A model generated the notes under the pieces. The model made no database searches and had not been told where the DNA came from. It worked only from the letters and a program-made list of their open reading frames with translations. This document shows, piece by piece, positions 47,898 to 59,150 of a DNA stretch of 64,000 nucleotides (positions within the stretch are counted from its first letter, which is position 1; every line of letters begins with the position of its first letter). Origin of the DNA: Sinorhizobium alkalisoli (GTDB lineage Bacteria; Pseudomonadota; Alphaproteobacteria; Rhizobiales; Rhizobiaceae); contig NZ_CP034909.1 of NCBI RefSeq assembly GCF_008932245.1, positions 1,736,001 through 1,800,000 of the forward strand, read 5' to 3'. Made by a program: the position numbers and the translations under genes.

Positions 47898-50800
47898 ATG
47901 TCGACCGAACCCAAACATCCCGGGCAGTTTGTCCGCGAATCCTATCTCGAACCCCGCAAGATAAGCGTCACAGATGCGGCAAAGCTCATCGGCATTAGCC
48001 GGCCTGGCGTCTCGAGCTTCCTCAACGGACGCGTGTCCACAACCCCGGACATGGCGGCCCGCATTGAACGCGCCTTCGGCATCTCGTCAGCTACACTGTT
48101 GGACATGCAGGCTGAGTTCACCGCGGCCCTGAAGAGGGCAGCGGGCGCACCCGCCGACGCCAAGGCCTACGTGCCGCCCTTCCTTCAGTTCAAGGCGAAC
48201 GACATTACCGACTGGGTTAACCACAACATTCCCGCGCGAAGCCGTCTTGCCGTGCTGCTCCGCACGCTCGTCAATTCGACGGGCATCCGTCTCGAACAGG
48301 TCGACTTTCCCGGCAACGATGACGCTGAACGACCGGGCTGGGACGGCTTCACTGTGGCCGGAAGTGGAACGCCGTGGATTCCGGCAGGTCAATCCGGATG
48401 GGAGTTCGGCGTCAACGCCGACGTCAAAACCAAAGCCGATGGTGACTTTGTCAAAAGCGTCAAAGCGCACAAGAAGGCGGACCGCGAGAAGATCACCTTC
48501 GTATTCGTGACACCCCGCAGCTGGAAGGGCAAGGACGCGTGGGTGTCGTCCATGCGCGCGAAGAAGCAGTGGAAGGATGTTCGCGTCTTTGATGCAAGCG
48601 ATCTCGAACAGTGGCTGGAGCAGTCACTGGCGGGGCAAACGTGGTTCGCGAACGAAACGGGGCGTCCTTCCGATGGCGTGAGGTCGCTTGAACAATGCTG
48701 GACCGATTGGGCGAACGTCGGCACGCCGACTTTGAGTGGAGCATTGTTTGAGACAGCAATCGCGGTGCATCGCGCGAAGGTAAAGGAGTTTATCGCGCGA
48801 CCGGCTGGCGAGCCGCTCGTCGTCGCGGCGGATTCGGTGGAAGAGGCCCTGGCGTTCCTGGCACAGGTTCTGGCAGAGCCGGAATTCGAATCGGATCGTG
48901 ACCGCGTGTTGGTGTTCGACCGTACCGGCGTACTGCCCAAGCTCGCTAAGGGCAGCCATGGCTTCATCGCCGTTGCTCATACGCGTGAGGTCGAACGCGA
49001 ACTAGGGCCGCATATCAATCAGCTGAAAACGATTGTAGTCTATCCGCGCAATGCTACAAACCACGATCCACACATTCTGCTAGAGCCTTTAGGCACCGAA
49101 GCCTTCCGCAAGGGGCTTGGGGCGATGAAACTCGACGAGGGCGAGATAAAGCGCCTCTCGCATTCGTCGGGCCAGTCGCTGACGGTGCTGCGGCGACAGC
49201 TGTCGAAGGTGGAGGCTATCAAGACGCCGCATTGGGCCTCCGACAGCGCGACTTCCACCTGGCTCATCCCGATGATGTTCGTTGGTGCATGGAACGTCGA
49301 CAATGAATCGGATCGCGAAGCACTGAGCCTTATCGCCAATATGCCGTTTGAGGAACTGGAGCGGCGGGTTCAGGAACTCGTTTCGCTGAACGACGCACCC
49401 TTGTGGTCAATTGGCAGCTATCGCGGTGTCGTTTCCAAGATCGACACACTATTTGCGATTGCGCGGTGGGTCACGAGCACCGACCTTGATCGGTACCTGG
49501 AAATGGCAAAGATGGTCCTGGCCGAAGACGATCCCGCGCTCGACCTTCCAGAGAAGGAACGCTGGGCCGCAGCGATGCATGGTAAGCGTCGCGAATTCTC
49601 CGGGGCATTGCGTAATGGCATTTCCGAAACGCTGGTGTTGCTGGCGGTGCACGGCAAGCACCTGTTCCAGCGACTGGGCTTCGATGGCGAAACGCAGGCT
49701 GCATTGTTCATCCGCGAACTGCTGGTACCCTTGACCACGCGGAAGCTGGAGGCGAACGACTCTGATCTTCCTGTTTATGCCGAGGCAGCGCCAGAGACCT
49801 TTCTGGCGATTTTGGAGGAAGACCTGAGACAGGGTGCTCCGGCGGTGCTCGGCCTGCTGCGTCCGATCGATACGAGCTTCTTCGGCGTTCCCTGCATTCG
49901 CAGCGGGCTCCTCTGGGCGCTGGAGGGATTGGCGTGGAACCCGGCCACTTTCCTGCGTAGCGTTCTTATCCTGGGCCGGCTCTCGCAGGTCGAGATCAAG
50001 GACAACTGGGCTAACAAACCTATCGCTTCGCTGGAAACAATCTTCAGGTCATGGATGCCGCAGACGGCGGCTGATCACGAGCAGCGACTCATGGCCATGA
50101 ACAAGCTGATTGAGCGCTTTCCGGAGATCGGGTGGAAAGTCTGCATCGATCAGTTTGGTGGCTGGGGCAATGATGTCGGTCGCTACAGCCATAAACCGAA
50201 GTGGAGGCCGGACGGCTACGGCTTTGGTGAGCCGTTCGAGTTCATGGAGCCCGTGCAGAAGTTTAGGGCCGCCATGGTTGAACTCGCGCTGAGCCAGCCG
50301 AGCTATACTCCGGAGATGCTATGTGACCTCGTGGGCCGCCTGCATAGACTTGGTTCGGAATTCCAGGTCAAAGTCTGGCAGCAAATCGAAAACTGGATCG
50401 CGACCGGTGCCAGTGATGATGATATCGCGAAGGTCCGCGAGAAAATTCGTGTCACGGTGCTTTCGCGGCGCGGTCGTCGTCGCGCCAAGGACGGTGATTT
50501 CGCGGCACTAAACAAGAAGGCGAAGGCCATCTATGACTCGATGGAACCCAAGGACGTCATCAACAAGCACGAATGGCTTTTTCGCCAGGCATGGGTCGAG
50601 GAGTCTGCTGACGAGCTCGACGATGACCAGCTGGATTTCCGGAAGCGCGAGGAGCGCATTGCGGCTCTGAGGCGTGAAGCCCTCCGCGAAATCTACCAGG
50701 AACGCGGTACCGCTGGAATTTTCGAGCTTGCTTCGCGGGGACAGGCACAGCATCAGATCGGCGTTCACATGGTCATGGACGTGCTCGACGCATCGCAGGC

Positions 50801-51992
50801 TCAGTCGTTCATATTCGAAGCTCTGCAGCCGGGCGTCAATGAAACAGCGGTGGACCGGAAGATTCTGATTGCCGGTGCCATGCGGGCTCTTGGAACAGAA
50901 GGTCGCGTAGCCGTGCTCGAACATGCCCGCGAAACGATGGCTGAGACGGATGTCCTCCGCCTCCTTTTGCTGAGCAGCTTTGATAAGCGCACTTGGGTGG
51001 TGGTGGACCGGATGCCTGCCGCGATTCAGAATTCCTACTGGCTGGACGTGCATCCTGAGTTCATTTTCGAGTCCGAGGATGATAACAACGAAGCTATTGA
51101 ACGCCTGTTGAAAGCAAAGCGGCCGCGCGCGGCATTCTCCGCCGTTCACTTCAAGCTGGAGGCAATCAGGCCGGCCCTGATTGTGGAGATGCTGTCGGAT
51201 ATGGCGAGCGGCGGCATGGACCGCGCTGGCGAATATCAGCTCCAGGAATACGATATTAGGACAGCGTTCGAGTTGGTCGACCGCAACCCGGATGTCACGC
51301 GCGACCAGAAGGCAGGTCTGGAGTTCGCCTACATTGACGTGCTGTCACGCATGTTTGGCGGAGATGACAGCAACCACATTCCGAACCTCGAGAGGTACAT
51401 CGAGGACCACCCCGAAATGTTCGTTCAGGCGCTCGTGTGGGCGTATAAGCGAAGGGACGGCGGGGAAGATCCGATCGGGTTCCGGATACCCGATGGCCGT
51501 AAGGACCTGTCAGAGCGCGCGTTCCACCTGCTGGAGGGTATCGAGCGGATACCCGGCCTGATGGACGATGGCAGTTTCGACGTGCCGAAGCTCAGGAAGT
51601 GGATCAGTCAGGTCCGCGAAAAGAGCGCTGAGCTAGACCGTCAGGACATCTGCGATTTGTGTCTGGGCAAGCTGATGTCTCATGCACCGGAAGGGGTTGA
51701 CGGTGTGTGGCCTTGTGAGGAGGTCCGGGACGTGATTGAGGAGTTGCGGTCGAAGCCGCTGACGGATGGCGCCCATACCGCGCTCTACAATCAGCGCGGC
51801 GTACACTTCCGGGGTGAAGGTGGGGGACAGGAGCGCGAGCTGGCCGACAAGTATCGGGCTTGGGCCGACGCACTTCAGTTCACGCACCCATTCCTTTCCG
51901 CATCGCTACTGATGGGGATGGTTCGGACGTACGAGCGTGAAGCGGAGCGTGAGGGTCGCGAAGCCGGCATCCGGCGTCGCCTTCGTCACTAG
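47898..51992 (+). CDS. HigA-type HTH / nuclease-like / large helical protein, candidate defence protein
   Basis: A 1364-residue protein; the ATG at 47898 follows GCAGGA and begins at the canonical HigA N-terminus (an in-frame ATG at 47862 adds 12 residues). Residues 6-80 are a HigA-family HTH: HPGQFVRESYLEPRKISVTD then AAKLIGISRPGVSSFLNGRV. Residues about 92-270 resemble a restriction-type nuclease: RPGWDGFTVAGSG, SGWEFGVNADVKTKADGDF, ITFVFVTPRSWKGKDAWV and FDASDLEQWLEQS; Asp149, Glu169 and Asp175-x-Lys177 are catalytic candidates. Residues about 290-460 look like a degenerate STAND/NTPase region without a Walker A. The rest is helical repeat-like. Single-gene transcript, palindromic operator upstream. 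Antiphage role inferred. Confidence 0.7.
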   Translation: MSTEPKHPGQFVRESYLEPRKISVTDAAKLIGISRPGVSSFLNGRVSTTPDMAARIERAFGISSATLLDMQAEFTAALKRAAGAPADAKAYVPPFLQFKANDITDWVNHNIPARSRLAVLLRTLVNSTGIRLEQVDFPGNDDAERPGWDGFTVAGSGTPWIPAGQSGWEFGVNADVKTKADGDFVKSVKAHKKADREKITFVFVTPRSWKGKDAWVSSMRAKKQWKDVRVFDASDLEQWLEQSLAGQTWFANETGRPSDGVRSLEQCWTDWANVGTPTLSGALFETAIAVHRAKVKEFIARPAGEPLVVAADSVEEALAFLAQVLAEPEFESDRDRVLVFDRTGVLPKLAKGSHGFIAVAHTREVERELGPHINQLKTIVVYPRNATNHDPHILLEPLGTEAFRKGLGAMKLDEGEIKRLSHSSGQSLTVLRRQLSKVEAIKTPHWASDSATSTWLIPMMFVGAWNVDNESDREALSLIANMPFEELERRVQELVSLNDAPLWSIGSYRGVVSKIDTLFAIARWVTSTDLDRYLEMAKMVLAEDDPALDLPEKERWAAAMHGKRREFSGALRNGISETLVLLAVHGKHLFQRLGFDGETQAALFIRELLVPLTTRKLEANDSDLPVYAEAAPETFLAILEEDLRQGAPAVLGLLRPIDTSFFGVPCIRSGLLWALEGLAWNPATFLRSVLILGRLSQVEIKDNWANKPIASLETIFRSWMPQTAADHEQRLMAMNKLIERFPEIGWKVCIDQFGGWGNDVGRYSHKPKWRPDGYGFGEPFEFMEPVQKFRAAMVELALSQPSYTPEMLCDLVGRLHRLGSEFQVKVWQQIENWIATGASDDDIAKVREKIRVTVLSRRGRRRAKDGDFAALNKKAKAIYDSMEPKDVINKHEWLFRQAWVEESADELDDDQLDFRKREERIAALRREALREIYQERGTAGIFELASRGQAQHQIGVHMVMDVLDASQAQSFIFEALQPGVNETAVDRKILIAGAMRALGTEGRVAVLEHARETMAETDVLRLLLLSSFDKRTWVVVDRMPAAIQNSYWLDVHPEFIFESEDDNNEAIERLLKAKRPRAAFSAVHFKLEAIRPALIVEMLSDMASGGMDRAGEYQLQEYDIRTAFELVDRNPDVTRDQKAGLEFAYIDVLSRMFGGDDSNHIPNLERYIEDHPEMFVQALVWAYKRRDGGEDPIGFRIPDGRKDLSERAFHLLEGIERIPGLMDDGSFDVPKLRKWISQVREKSAELDRQDICDLCLGKLMSHAPEGVDGVWPCEEVRDVIEELRSKPLTDGAHTALYNQRGVHFRGEGGGQERELADKYRAWADALQFTHPFLSASLLMGMVRTYEREAEREGREAGIRRRLRH

Positions 51993-52198
51993 TACCGCGA
52001 TGCAAATGGATGAAGGCCCCGCCGGTTACGAGGACTTTTGGTCCGCTCTTGGCGCGTTGCGGACGCAATCACTCCCAAGCCCACCGTCCGCTTCCTGGAG
52101 CTCGATCCGATAGTCTGAATGACCGGAACAGGGGCGCAAAGCCGCCGTTCGACGAATTCAGCGCCGATGCACGACCCACGACGCCACCCGCCGCCACT

Positions 52199-53818
52199 TC
52201 AAATCGCCTCATAGCGGAAGCGGTCGAAATCCGCGTGCAGGCCGCTGCCGGATGTGTCGAAGGCGAACAGGCCGGCGAAGGCGCCGGTGAAGGAGCCGTG
52301 CTCGCCGCGTCCGCCCTCGTCCGAGATTACGCCTGCATCGAGCGCCGGCCCGATTGCCGCCCAGTCCTCCTCCGGTGCTGCACGCCAGAAGAACTGGAGA
52401 TCATTGTCGCGGACATCCATTGCCAGCTGGACCGGGCCGTCCGGCAGCGCCAGACCGCTGCCAGCCGGATAGGTCAGGCGTCCGTGCGGAAAATCGCCCG
52501 GGCAGGAGAGAATGGTGACGGCCCGTCCGAGCGTCTCGTGCCAGGTGACGCCGAGCGCGTGGAACTTGTGGCGGTTGTAATAATACGTCAGGCCCGCGAC
52601 CTGTTGATACGTAGCCGGCGTAAACTCGACGACGGTTTCCGCCCGGAAGGAATGATGCTCCTGGCGCCGTGCCACGAGCGCCTGCTCGAACCAGCTGCCG
52701 ATGCTCTCGCGGCCGAAGAGGCGCAAGTGCCCTTGCCGGCGGGTCAGCGAAAAGATCCGCTCCGGCAGCGGCGTGCGCAGCCATTGGAACTCGGCCGGAA
52801 GCTCATGCTCGTCGAAATCGGTCTCGGTCACTCTGGGCTGCGGGATGGCGTCGGTCGTCACCGGTGCCGGCACCGTGACCTCCGGCACGACGCCGCCGCT
52901 TTCCAGATAGAGCCAGCCGTCCTCCCTCCAGACGCATTTCTGCAGCGCCGTTTCGCGGCCGAGCGGCGAGCGGCGATGCGGCGGCAGCGGCCGGCCGCAG
53001 AGATGCGTGTGATAGGCCTGCCCGTCCGGCGTTTCGACATATTGCCCATGGCCGGCGCGCTGCAGCGACGCCTCGGGGTGATCCTTCGCGGTGATGAGAT
53101 GGATGTTCGGGTGCAGTTCGTACGGACCGTCGATCATCCGGGAACGGGCCATCGTCACCGCATGCTCATAGCCGGTTCCGCCCTCGGCAACCGTCAGATA
53201 GTACCAGCCGTCGCGCTTGAAGAGATGCGGCCCCTCGACGAGCCCGAGCGCGCTGCCGGCGAAGATGTTCTTCACGGGACCCGTGAGCTTGCGCGTGCGC
53301 TCGTCCCATTCCTGCAGCAGGATGCCGTCGAATGCCGGGCTCTTCGGCGCGCCGCCGAAGCTTTCGGTGCGGTGATTCCATTGCATGTTCAAGAACCACT
53401 TGCGGCCGTCCTCGTCATGAAAGAGCGATGGATCGAAGCCGGACGAATTGATATAGACCGGATCGGACCAGGTCGCCTCGATGGTTTCGGCCGTGACGAT
53501 ATAGTTGTGGGCGTCCTTGAAGTTCCCGTCGAAGCGCTTGACGTCGGTATAGACCAGCCAGAACAGGCCCTCGAAGTAAGAAAGGCAGGGCGCCCAGACG
53601 CCGCAGCTGTCGGGATTGCCGCGCATGTCGAGCTGGCTCGCACGCTCGAGCGGCCGCCGGACGAGCCGCCAGTTCACCAGGTCGCGCGAATGGTGGATCT
53701 GCACGCCCGGATACCACTCGAAGGTGGAGGTGGCGATATAATAATCATCGCCGACGCGGCAGATCGACGGGTCGGGGTTGAAGCCCGGCAGGATCGGATT
53801 GCGGATCGATGCGGCCAT
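52199..53818 (-). CDS. Glycoside hydrolase family 43 (beta-xylosidase/arabinofuranosidase)
   Basis: A 539-residue enzyme from the ATG at 53818, with GGAGGAGAG upstream. Five-bladed propeller with catalytic base Asp in NPILPGFNPDPSICRVGDDY, pKa-modulating Asp in SGFDPSLFHDEDG and acid Glu in GLVEGPHLFKRDGWYYLT. A C-terminal beta-sandwich of about 200 residues (FSLTRRQGHLRLFGRESIGS) is typical of XynB-type GH43. No signal peptide, so cytoplasmic. Divergent from the TRAP transporter genes. Acts on xylo- or arabino-oligosaccharides. Confidence 0.93.
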   Translation of the reverse strand: MAASIRNPILPGFNPDPSICRVGDDYYIATSTFEWYPGVQIHHSRDLVNWRLVRRPLERASQLDMRGNPDSCGVWAPCLSYFEGLFWLVYTDVKRFDGNFKDAHNYIVTAETIEATWSDPVYINSSGFDPSLFHDEDGRKWFLNMQWNHRTESFGGAPKSPAFDGILLQEWDERTRKLTGPVKNIFAGSALGLVEGPHLFKRDGWYYLTVAEGGTGYEHAVTMARSRMIDGPYELHPNIHLITAKDHPEASLQRAGHGQYVETPDGQAYHTHLCGRPLPPHRRSPLGRETALQKCVWREDGWLYLESGGVVPEVTVPAPVTTDAIPQPRVTETDFDEHELPAEFQWLRTPLPERIFSLTRRQGHLRLFGRESIGSWFEQALVARRQEHHSFRAETVVEFTPATYQQVAGLTYYYNRHKFHALGVTWHETLGRAVTILSCPGDFPHGRLTYPAGSGLALPDGPVQLAMDVRDNDLQFFWRAAPEEDWAAIGPALDAGVISDEGGRGEHGSFTGAFAGLFAFDTSGSGLHADFDRFRYEAI

Positions 53819-54083
53819 GTTCTCTCCTCCAGAGTCGGCAGCATCCAGCCCGAAAGTCGCGGCGGTTTCAAGACTGACGTCATCGCTCACCGCTGAAGAA
53901 ACTACCCTTTCGTGGCGCAGAGGCTCCCCCGCCCGGTCAATCTTCGATGACCGGCATGCGACTTTCCTGTCGGGACCTGCTGCGGTCCGGAAAAATGAAG
54001 GCGCGGGCTTGAAAGCACCCTTGAAATCGGCACTGTGGCTGTGCTTGGCAGAGAAAAAACAACGACTGCGGGGAGATGGTTCG

Positions 54084-54659
54084 ATGCAACTTTTACTCGG
54101 CTTCAGCCGGCTGATAGACGCCACCACCGAGAGGATCGGCAAGGCGGTCTCCTGGCTCATTCTCGTCGCCGTGCTCGTCAGCGCCGGCAATGCCGTCATC
54201 CGAAAGGCATTCAACATGTCGTCGAATGCCTGGCTGGAGGCGCAATGGTATCTCTTCGGCGCTGCCTTCATGTTCGCCGCCGCCTATACGCTCAGCCAGA
54301 ACGAGCACATCCGAATCGACATCGTCTACGGCTCGTTTTCGCGCCGCGTCCAACATTGGATCGACCTCTTCGGGCATATCTTTTTCCTGATGCCCTTCGT
54401 GCTGCTGATGATCTATTTCCTCGTGCCCTATGTGCGCATGTCGTACCGCTCGGGAGAGGTCTCCTCCAGCGCCGGGGGGCTGATCCTCTGGCCCGCCAAG
54501 GCGGTGCTGTTGATCGGCTTCATCCTGCTGGCACTCCAGGGCGTCTCCGAGATCATCAAGAAGATCGCCGTCATGACCGGCAACATGGACGACCCGACAC
54601 CTTATGTGCCGACCCATGCGCCGCTCGATGAGGCAACCGCTCCGGAGGTGCGCCCGTGA
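54084..54659 (+). CDS. TRAP transporter small permease (DctQ type)
   Basis: A 191-residue protein from the ATG at 54084, with GGGGAGA upstream. Four membrane segments; AWLEAQWYLFGAAFMFAAAY and NEHIRIDIVYGSFSRRVQHW are characteristic of DctQ/TakQ. It forms the transporter with the overlapping DctM gene. Start choice excludes a frame that runs back through the promoter region to 53778. Confidence 0.92.
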   Translation: MQLLLGFSRLIDATTERIGKAVSWLILVAVLVSAGNAVIRKAFNMSSNAWLEAQWYLFGAAFMFAAAYTLSQNEHIRIDIVYGSFSRRVQHWIDLFGHIFFLMPFVLLMIYFLVPYVRMSYRSGEVSSSAGGLILWPAKAVLLIGFILLALQGVSEIIKKIAVMTGNMDDPTPYVPTHAPLDEATAPEVRP

Positions 54660-56443
54660 TCGAGTTCATCGCGCACAACCTGGCGCCGATCATGTTCGTA
54701 TCGCTGATCGTGTTTCTGTTGCTGGGCTATCCCGTCGCCTTCTCGCTCGCCGCGAACGGCCTCCTGTTCTTCATCATCGGCGTGGAACTTGCGCCGCTCT
54801 CCGATTCGATCAATCTCTCCTGGCCGTTGCTCAATGCGCTTCCGGAACGCTTCTGGGGGGTGATGTCCAACGACACCCTGCTTGCCATTCCCTTCTTCAC
54901 CTTCATGGGCATCGTGCTCGAACGCTCGGGCATGGCCGAGGATCTGCTCGACACGATCGGGCAGCTTTTCGGCCCGGTTCGTGGTGGTCTTGCCTATGCG
55001 GTCATCTTCGTTGGCGCGCTGCTTGCCGCCACCACCGGCGTCGTCGCGGCCTCCGTCATCGCCATGGGTCTGATCTCGCTGCCCATCATGCTGCGCTACG
55101 GCTATGACCGGCGGGTCGCCACCGGCGTCATCGCCGCCTCCGGCACGCTCGCGCAGATCATTCCGCCGTCGCTGGTGCTGATCGTTCTCGCCGACCAGCT
55201 CGGCCGCTCCGTCGGCGACATGTATGCCGGCGCGCTGATCCCGGGCCTCGTGCTGACGGGTCTCTACATGAGCTACGTCATGCTGATGTCGTTCCTGAAG
55301 CGCGGCTCCATGCCGGCGCTGCCGCTCGAAGCCCGCACCCTCGGATCGGGCGTCATGTCCCTGGTCGTCGCGCTCGTCGTCGCCGTCGGGATCGCCTATG
55401 CCGCCCATCTCTATCTCTCGCCGACGCAGGGAGGGAACGCCGATATCCTCGGCGCCACGGTGGGCGTGGCCTTCATCTACCTGGTTGCCGTGCTCGATCG
55501 CTTGTTCAAGATCAACGCCCTGTCGCGCCTGGCGCAACAGGTCATCATCGTGCTGATCCCGCCGCTGGCGCTGATTTTCCTCGTCCTCGGCACGATCTTC
55601 CTTGGCATCGCAACGCCGACCGAGGGCGGCGCGATGGGCGCGGTCGGCGCGCTGATCATGGCCGCGGCCAAGGGGCGGCTCACGATGGAAGTGGTCCGCT
55701 CGGCGCTCGCCTCCACCACGCGCCTCTCCGCCTTCGTCTTGTTCATCCTCATCGGAGCGCGGGTCTTCTCGCTGACCTTCTACGGCGTAAACGGTCATCT
55801 CTGGGTGGAGCACCTGCTTACGGGTTTGCCCGGAGGCGAGGTCGGCTTCCTGATCGCCGTCAACCTGCTCGTCTTCTTCCTGGCCTTCTTCCTCGATTTC
55901 TTCGAGCTCGCCTTCATCATCGTGCCGCTGCTGGCACCGGCGGCCGAGAAGCTCGGGATCGATCTCATCTGGTTCGGCGTGCTGCTCGGCATCAACATGC
56001 AGACGAGCTTCATGCATCCGCCCTTCGGCTTCGCGCTGTTCTATTTGCGCTCGGTCGCGGCAAGGGTACCCTATCTCGACAAGGTGACCGGCAAGATGAT
56101 GCAGCCGGTGACGACGGCCCAGATCTATTGGGGCGCCGTGCCGTTCGTCGGCATCCAGATCGTGATGGTCGCGCTGACGCTGATGTTTCCGCAGATGGTG
56201 ATGCACTACAAGGGCGCCGGCGCAGGCGTCGACCCCTCCACCATCAAGATCGAACTGCCGGGCCTCGGCGGCACCGGCCTGGGACTGCCGGACAATGGCG
56301 GCGGTCTCGGCCTGCCGGGCGGCCTGCAATTGCCCGGCGGAAGCCCGCTCGACGGCGGCCAGCCGCCGGCCCAGCCGAACATTGCGCCGCAGCCGGAGAC
56401 CCCGCCGGCACCCGACCTCAGCGCACCGCCGTCGTTCAATTGA
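54656..56443 (+). CDS. TRAP transporter large permease (DctM type)
   Basis: A 595-residue protein starting at a GTG that overlaps the dctQ stop. About 12-14 membrane segments, with IPFFTFMGIVLERSGMAEDL, ASGTLAQIIPPSLVLIVLAD and GINMQTSFMHPPFGFALFYL. It exceeds the usual 430 residues because of an extra hydrophobic region in the middle and a Pro/Gly-rich soluble tail (about 520-595, repeats of GLGLP). This long form resembles the TakM type used for 2-oxo acids. Confidence 0.92.
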   Translation: MIEFIAHNLAPIMFVSLIVFLLLGYPVAFSLAANGLLFFIIGVELAPLSDSINLSWPLLNALPERFWGVMSNDTLLAIPFFTFMGIVLERSGMAEDLLDTIGQLFGPVRGGLAYAVIFVGALLAATTGVVAASVIAMGLISLPIMLRYGYDRRVATGVIAASGTLAQIIPPSLVLIVLADQLGRSVGDMYAGALIPGLVLTGLYMSYVMLMSFLKRGSMPALPLEARTLGSGVMSLVVALVVAVGIAYAAHLYLSPTQGGNADILGATVGVAFIYLVAVLDRLFKINALSRLAQQVIIVLIPPLALIFLVLGTIFLGIATPTEGGAMGAVGALIMAAAKGRLTMEVVRSALASTTRLSAFVLFILIGARVFSLTFYGVNGHLWVEHLLTGLPGGEVGFLIAVNLLVFFLAFFLDFFELAFIIVPLLAPAAEKLGIDLIWFGVLLGINMQTSFMHPPFGFALFYLRSVAARVPYLDKVTGKMMQPVTTAQIYWGAVPFVGIQIVMVALTLMFPQMVMHYKGAGAGVDPSTIKIELPGLGGTGLGLPDNGGGLGLPGGLQLPGGSPLDGGQPPAQPNIAPQPETPPAPDLSAPPSFN

Positions 56444-56454
56444 CAGCCCTCTCC

Positions 56455-56545
56455 CCGCACAGGTGAGAGGGGAGCAAGCTGCGCGTCCCTTCTCCCCGTC
56501 TCAACGGGGAGAAGGTGCCGGTAGGCGGATGAGGGACCGAAATTC
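56455..56545. repeat. Palindromic intergenic repeat (type A-like)
   Basis: CCGCACAGGTGAGAGGGGAG, then CCTTCTCCCCGTCTCAACGG and GGAGAAGGTGCCGGTAGGCG with GATGAGGGA, in the convergent gap between dctM and dctP. Central stem CCTTCTCCCCG / CGGGGAGAAGG. Confidence 0.7.
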
Positions 56546-56559
56546 TTTCATGATAACGA

Positions 56560-56592
56560 AAAAAGAGAACCCCGGAGCAGCGCCCCGGGGTT
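56560..56592 (-). terminator. dctP terminator (possibly bidirectional)
   Basis: AACCCCGG / CCGGGGTT with a 9-base loop. On the - strand it is followed by CTCTTTTTT, 30 bases beyond the dctP stop; on the + strand a TTTCC follows, so it could also serve dctM. Confidence 0.8.
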
Positions 56593-56619
56593 TCCTGTTC
56601 CGCGATCGATGCCGCCGCG

Positions 56620-58083
<1,464 letters not shown>

Positions 58084-59112
58084 TCAGCGCTCCGCCGAGG
58101 ACGCCCAGAGGTTGATGTCTGCCTCGCGCGCATAGGCGTCTATCTCGGCCAGTTCCTCTGCCGTGAAACTGTCGTTCTCGAGCGCCTTGACGCTGTCGAC
58201 GATCTGCTCGGAACGGCTTGCCCCGACCAGGGCGGAGGTGATCCGCCCGCCGCGCAGCACCCACGCGATCGCCATCTGCGCCAGCGTCTGCCCGCGGCGC
58301 TCGGCAATCGCATTTAATTTGCGGATATTCTCGACGATGTCCGGCCGGATGAATTCCCGTTTGAGGAAATGGTTGAGCGCCGCACGGCTGTCTTCGGGAA
58401 TGCCGCTCAGATATTTCGTCGTCAGCATGCCCTGGGCAAGCGGCGAGAAGACGATCGAGCCGATGCCGAGATCCTCCAGAGTGTCGACGAGGCCGTCATC
58501 CTCGATCCAGCGGTTGAGCATGGAGTAGCTTGGCTGATGGATGAGGCACGGCGTGCCAAGCTCCTTGAGGATCGCTGCCGCTTCGCGGGTGCGCTGCGAA
58601 TTGTAGGAGGAGATGCCGACATAAAGCGCCCTGCCCGACCGCACGATGTGATCGAGCGCGCCGCAGGTCTCCTCGAGCGGCGTGTCGGGGTCGAAGCGGT
58701 GGGAATAGAAAATGTCGACATAGTCGAGCCCCATGCGCTTCAGACTCTGGTCGCAGGAGGCGATCAGATATTTGCGGCTGCCCCATTCGCCATAGGGCCC
58801 GGGCCACATGTCGTAGCCGGCCTTGGAGGAAATGATCAGTTCATCGCGCAGCCCGGCGAATTCGGTGCGCAGGATCTCGCCGAAGGCGATCTCCGCGGAC
58901 CCCGGCGGCGGGCCGTAATTGTTGGCAAGGTCGAAATGGGTGATGCCGAGATCGAAGGCGGTCCGGCACATGTCCACCTTGCGCTCGTGCGGCGTGTCGC
59001 CGCCGAAATTGTGCCACAGCCCCAGCGAGATCGCCGGCAGCTTCAAGCCGCTCCTGCCGCAGCGGTTATACTTCATCTTCTCGTATCGGTTTTCTGCCGG
59101 TTGCCAGGGCAT
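58084..59112 (-). CDS. Aldo/keto reductase (YghZ/L-glyceraldehyde 3-phosphate reductase type)
   Basis: A 342-residue NADPH-dependent reductase. The start at 59112 (MPWQPAENRYEKMKYNRCG) mirrors E. coli YghZ. Catalytic Asp/Tyr in THFDLANNYGPPPGSAE, Lys in IISSKAGYDMWPGPYGEWGS and His in FYSHRFDPDTPLEE. Active on short aldehydes and sugar-derived aldehydes. Same strand as the following oxidoreductase, isomerase and mannosidase genes, separated from them by the 159-bp inverted-repeat element. Confidence 0.93.
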   Translation of the reverse strand: MPWQPAENRYEKMKYNRCGRSGLKLPAISLGLWHNFGGDTPHERKVDMCRTAFDLGITHFDLANNYGPPPGSAEIAFGEILRTEFAGLRDELIISSKAGYDMWPGPYGEWGSRKYLIASCDQSLKRMGLDYVDIFYSHRFDPDTPLEETCGALDHIVRSGRALYVGISSYNSQRTREAAAILKELGTPCLIHQPSYSMLNRWIEDDGLVDTLEDLGIGSIVFSPLAQGMLTTKYLSGIPEDSRAALNHFLKREFIRPDIVENIRKLNAIAERRGQTLAQMAIAWVLRGGRITSALVGASRSEQIVDSVKALENDSFTAEELAEIDAYAREADINLWASSAER

Positions 59113-59150
59113 GGGTCGCATTCCTTTGTTTTGCATGGGTGGGTTTGATT

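Noticed and set aside
47600..52110. Direct repeats flanking the HigA-HTH gene (GTCCGCTTCTGGAG near 47620 and GTCCGCTTCCTGGAG near 52085) as attachment sites
   Set aside because: Only about 14 bases with one indel, no integrase and no tRNA; this short phrase can arise by chance in rhizobial intergenic DNA.
52010..53896. A 628-codon + strand frame opposite the GH43 gene
   Set aside because: Arg/Gly/Ala-rich shadow without domains; GH43 catalytic motifs are intact on the - strand.
54602..56329. A 575-codon - strand frame opposite dctM
   Set aside because: Shadow ORF of low complexity (Arg, Asp, Glu, His, Gln); dctM is well supported.
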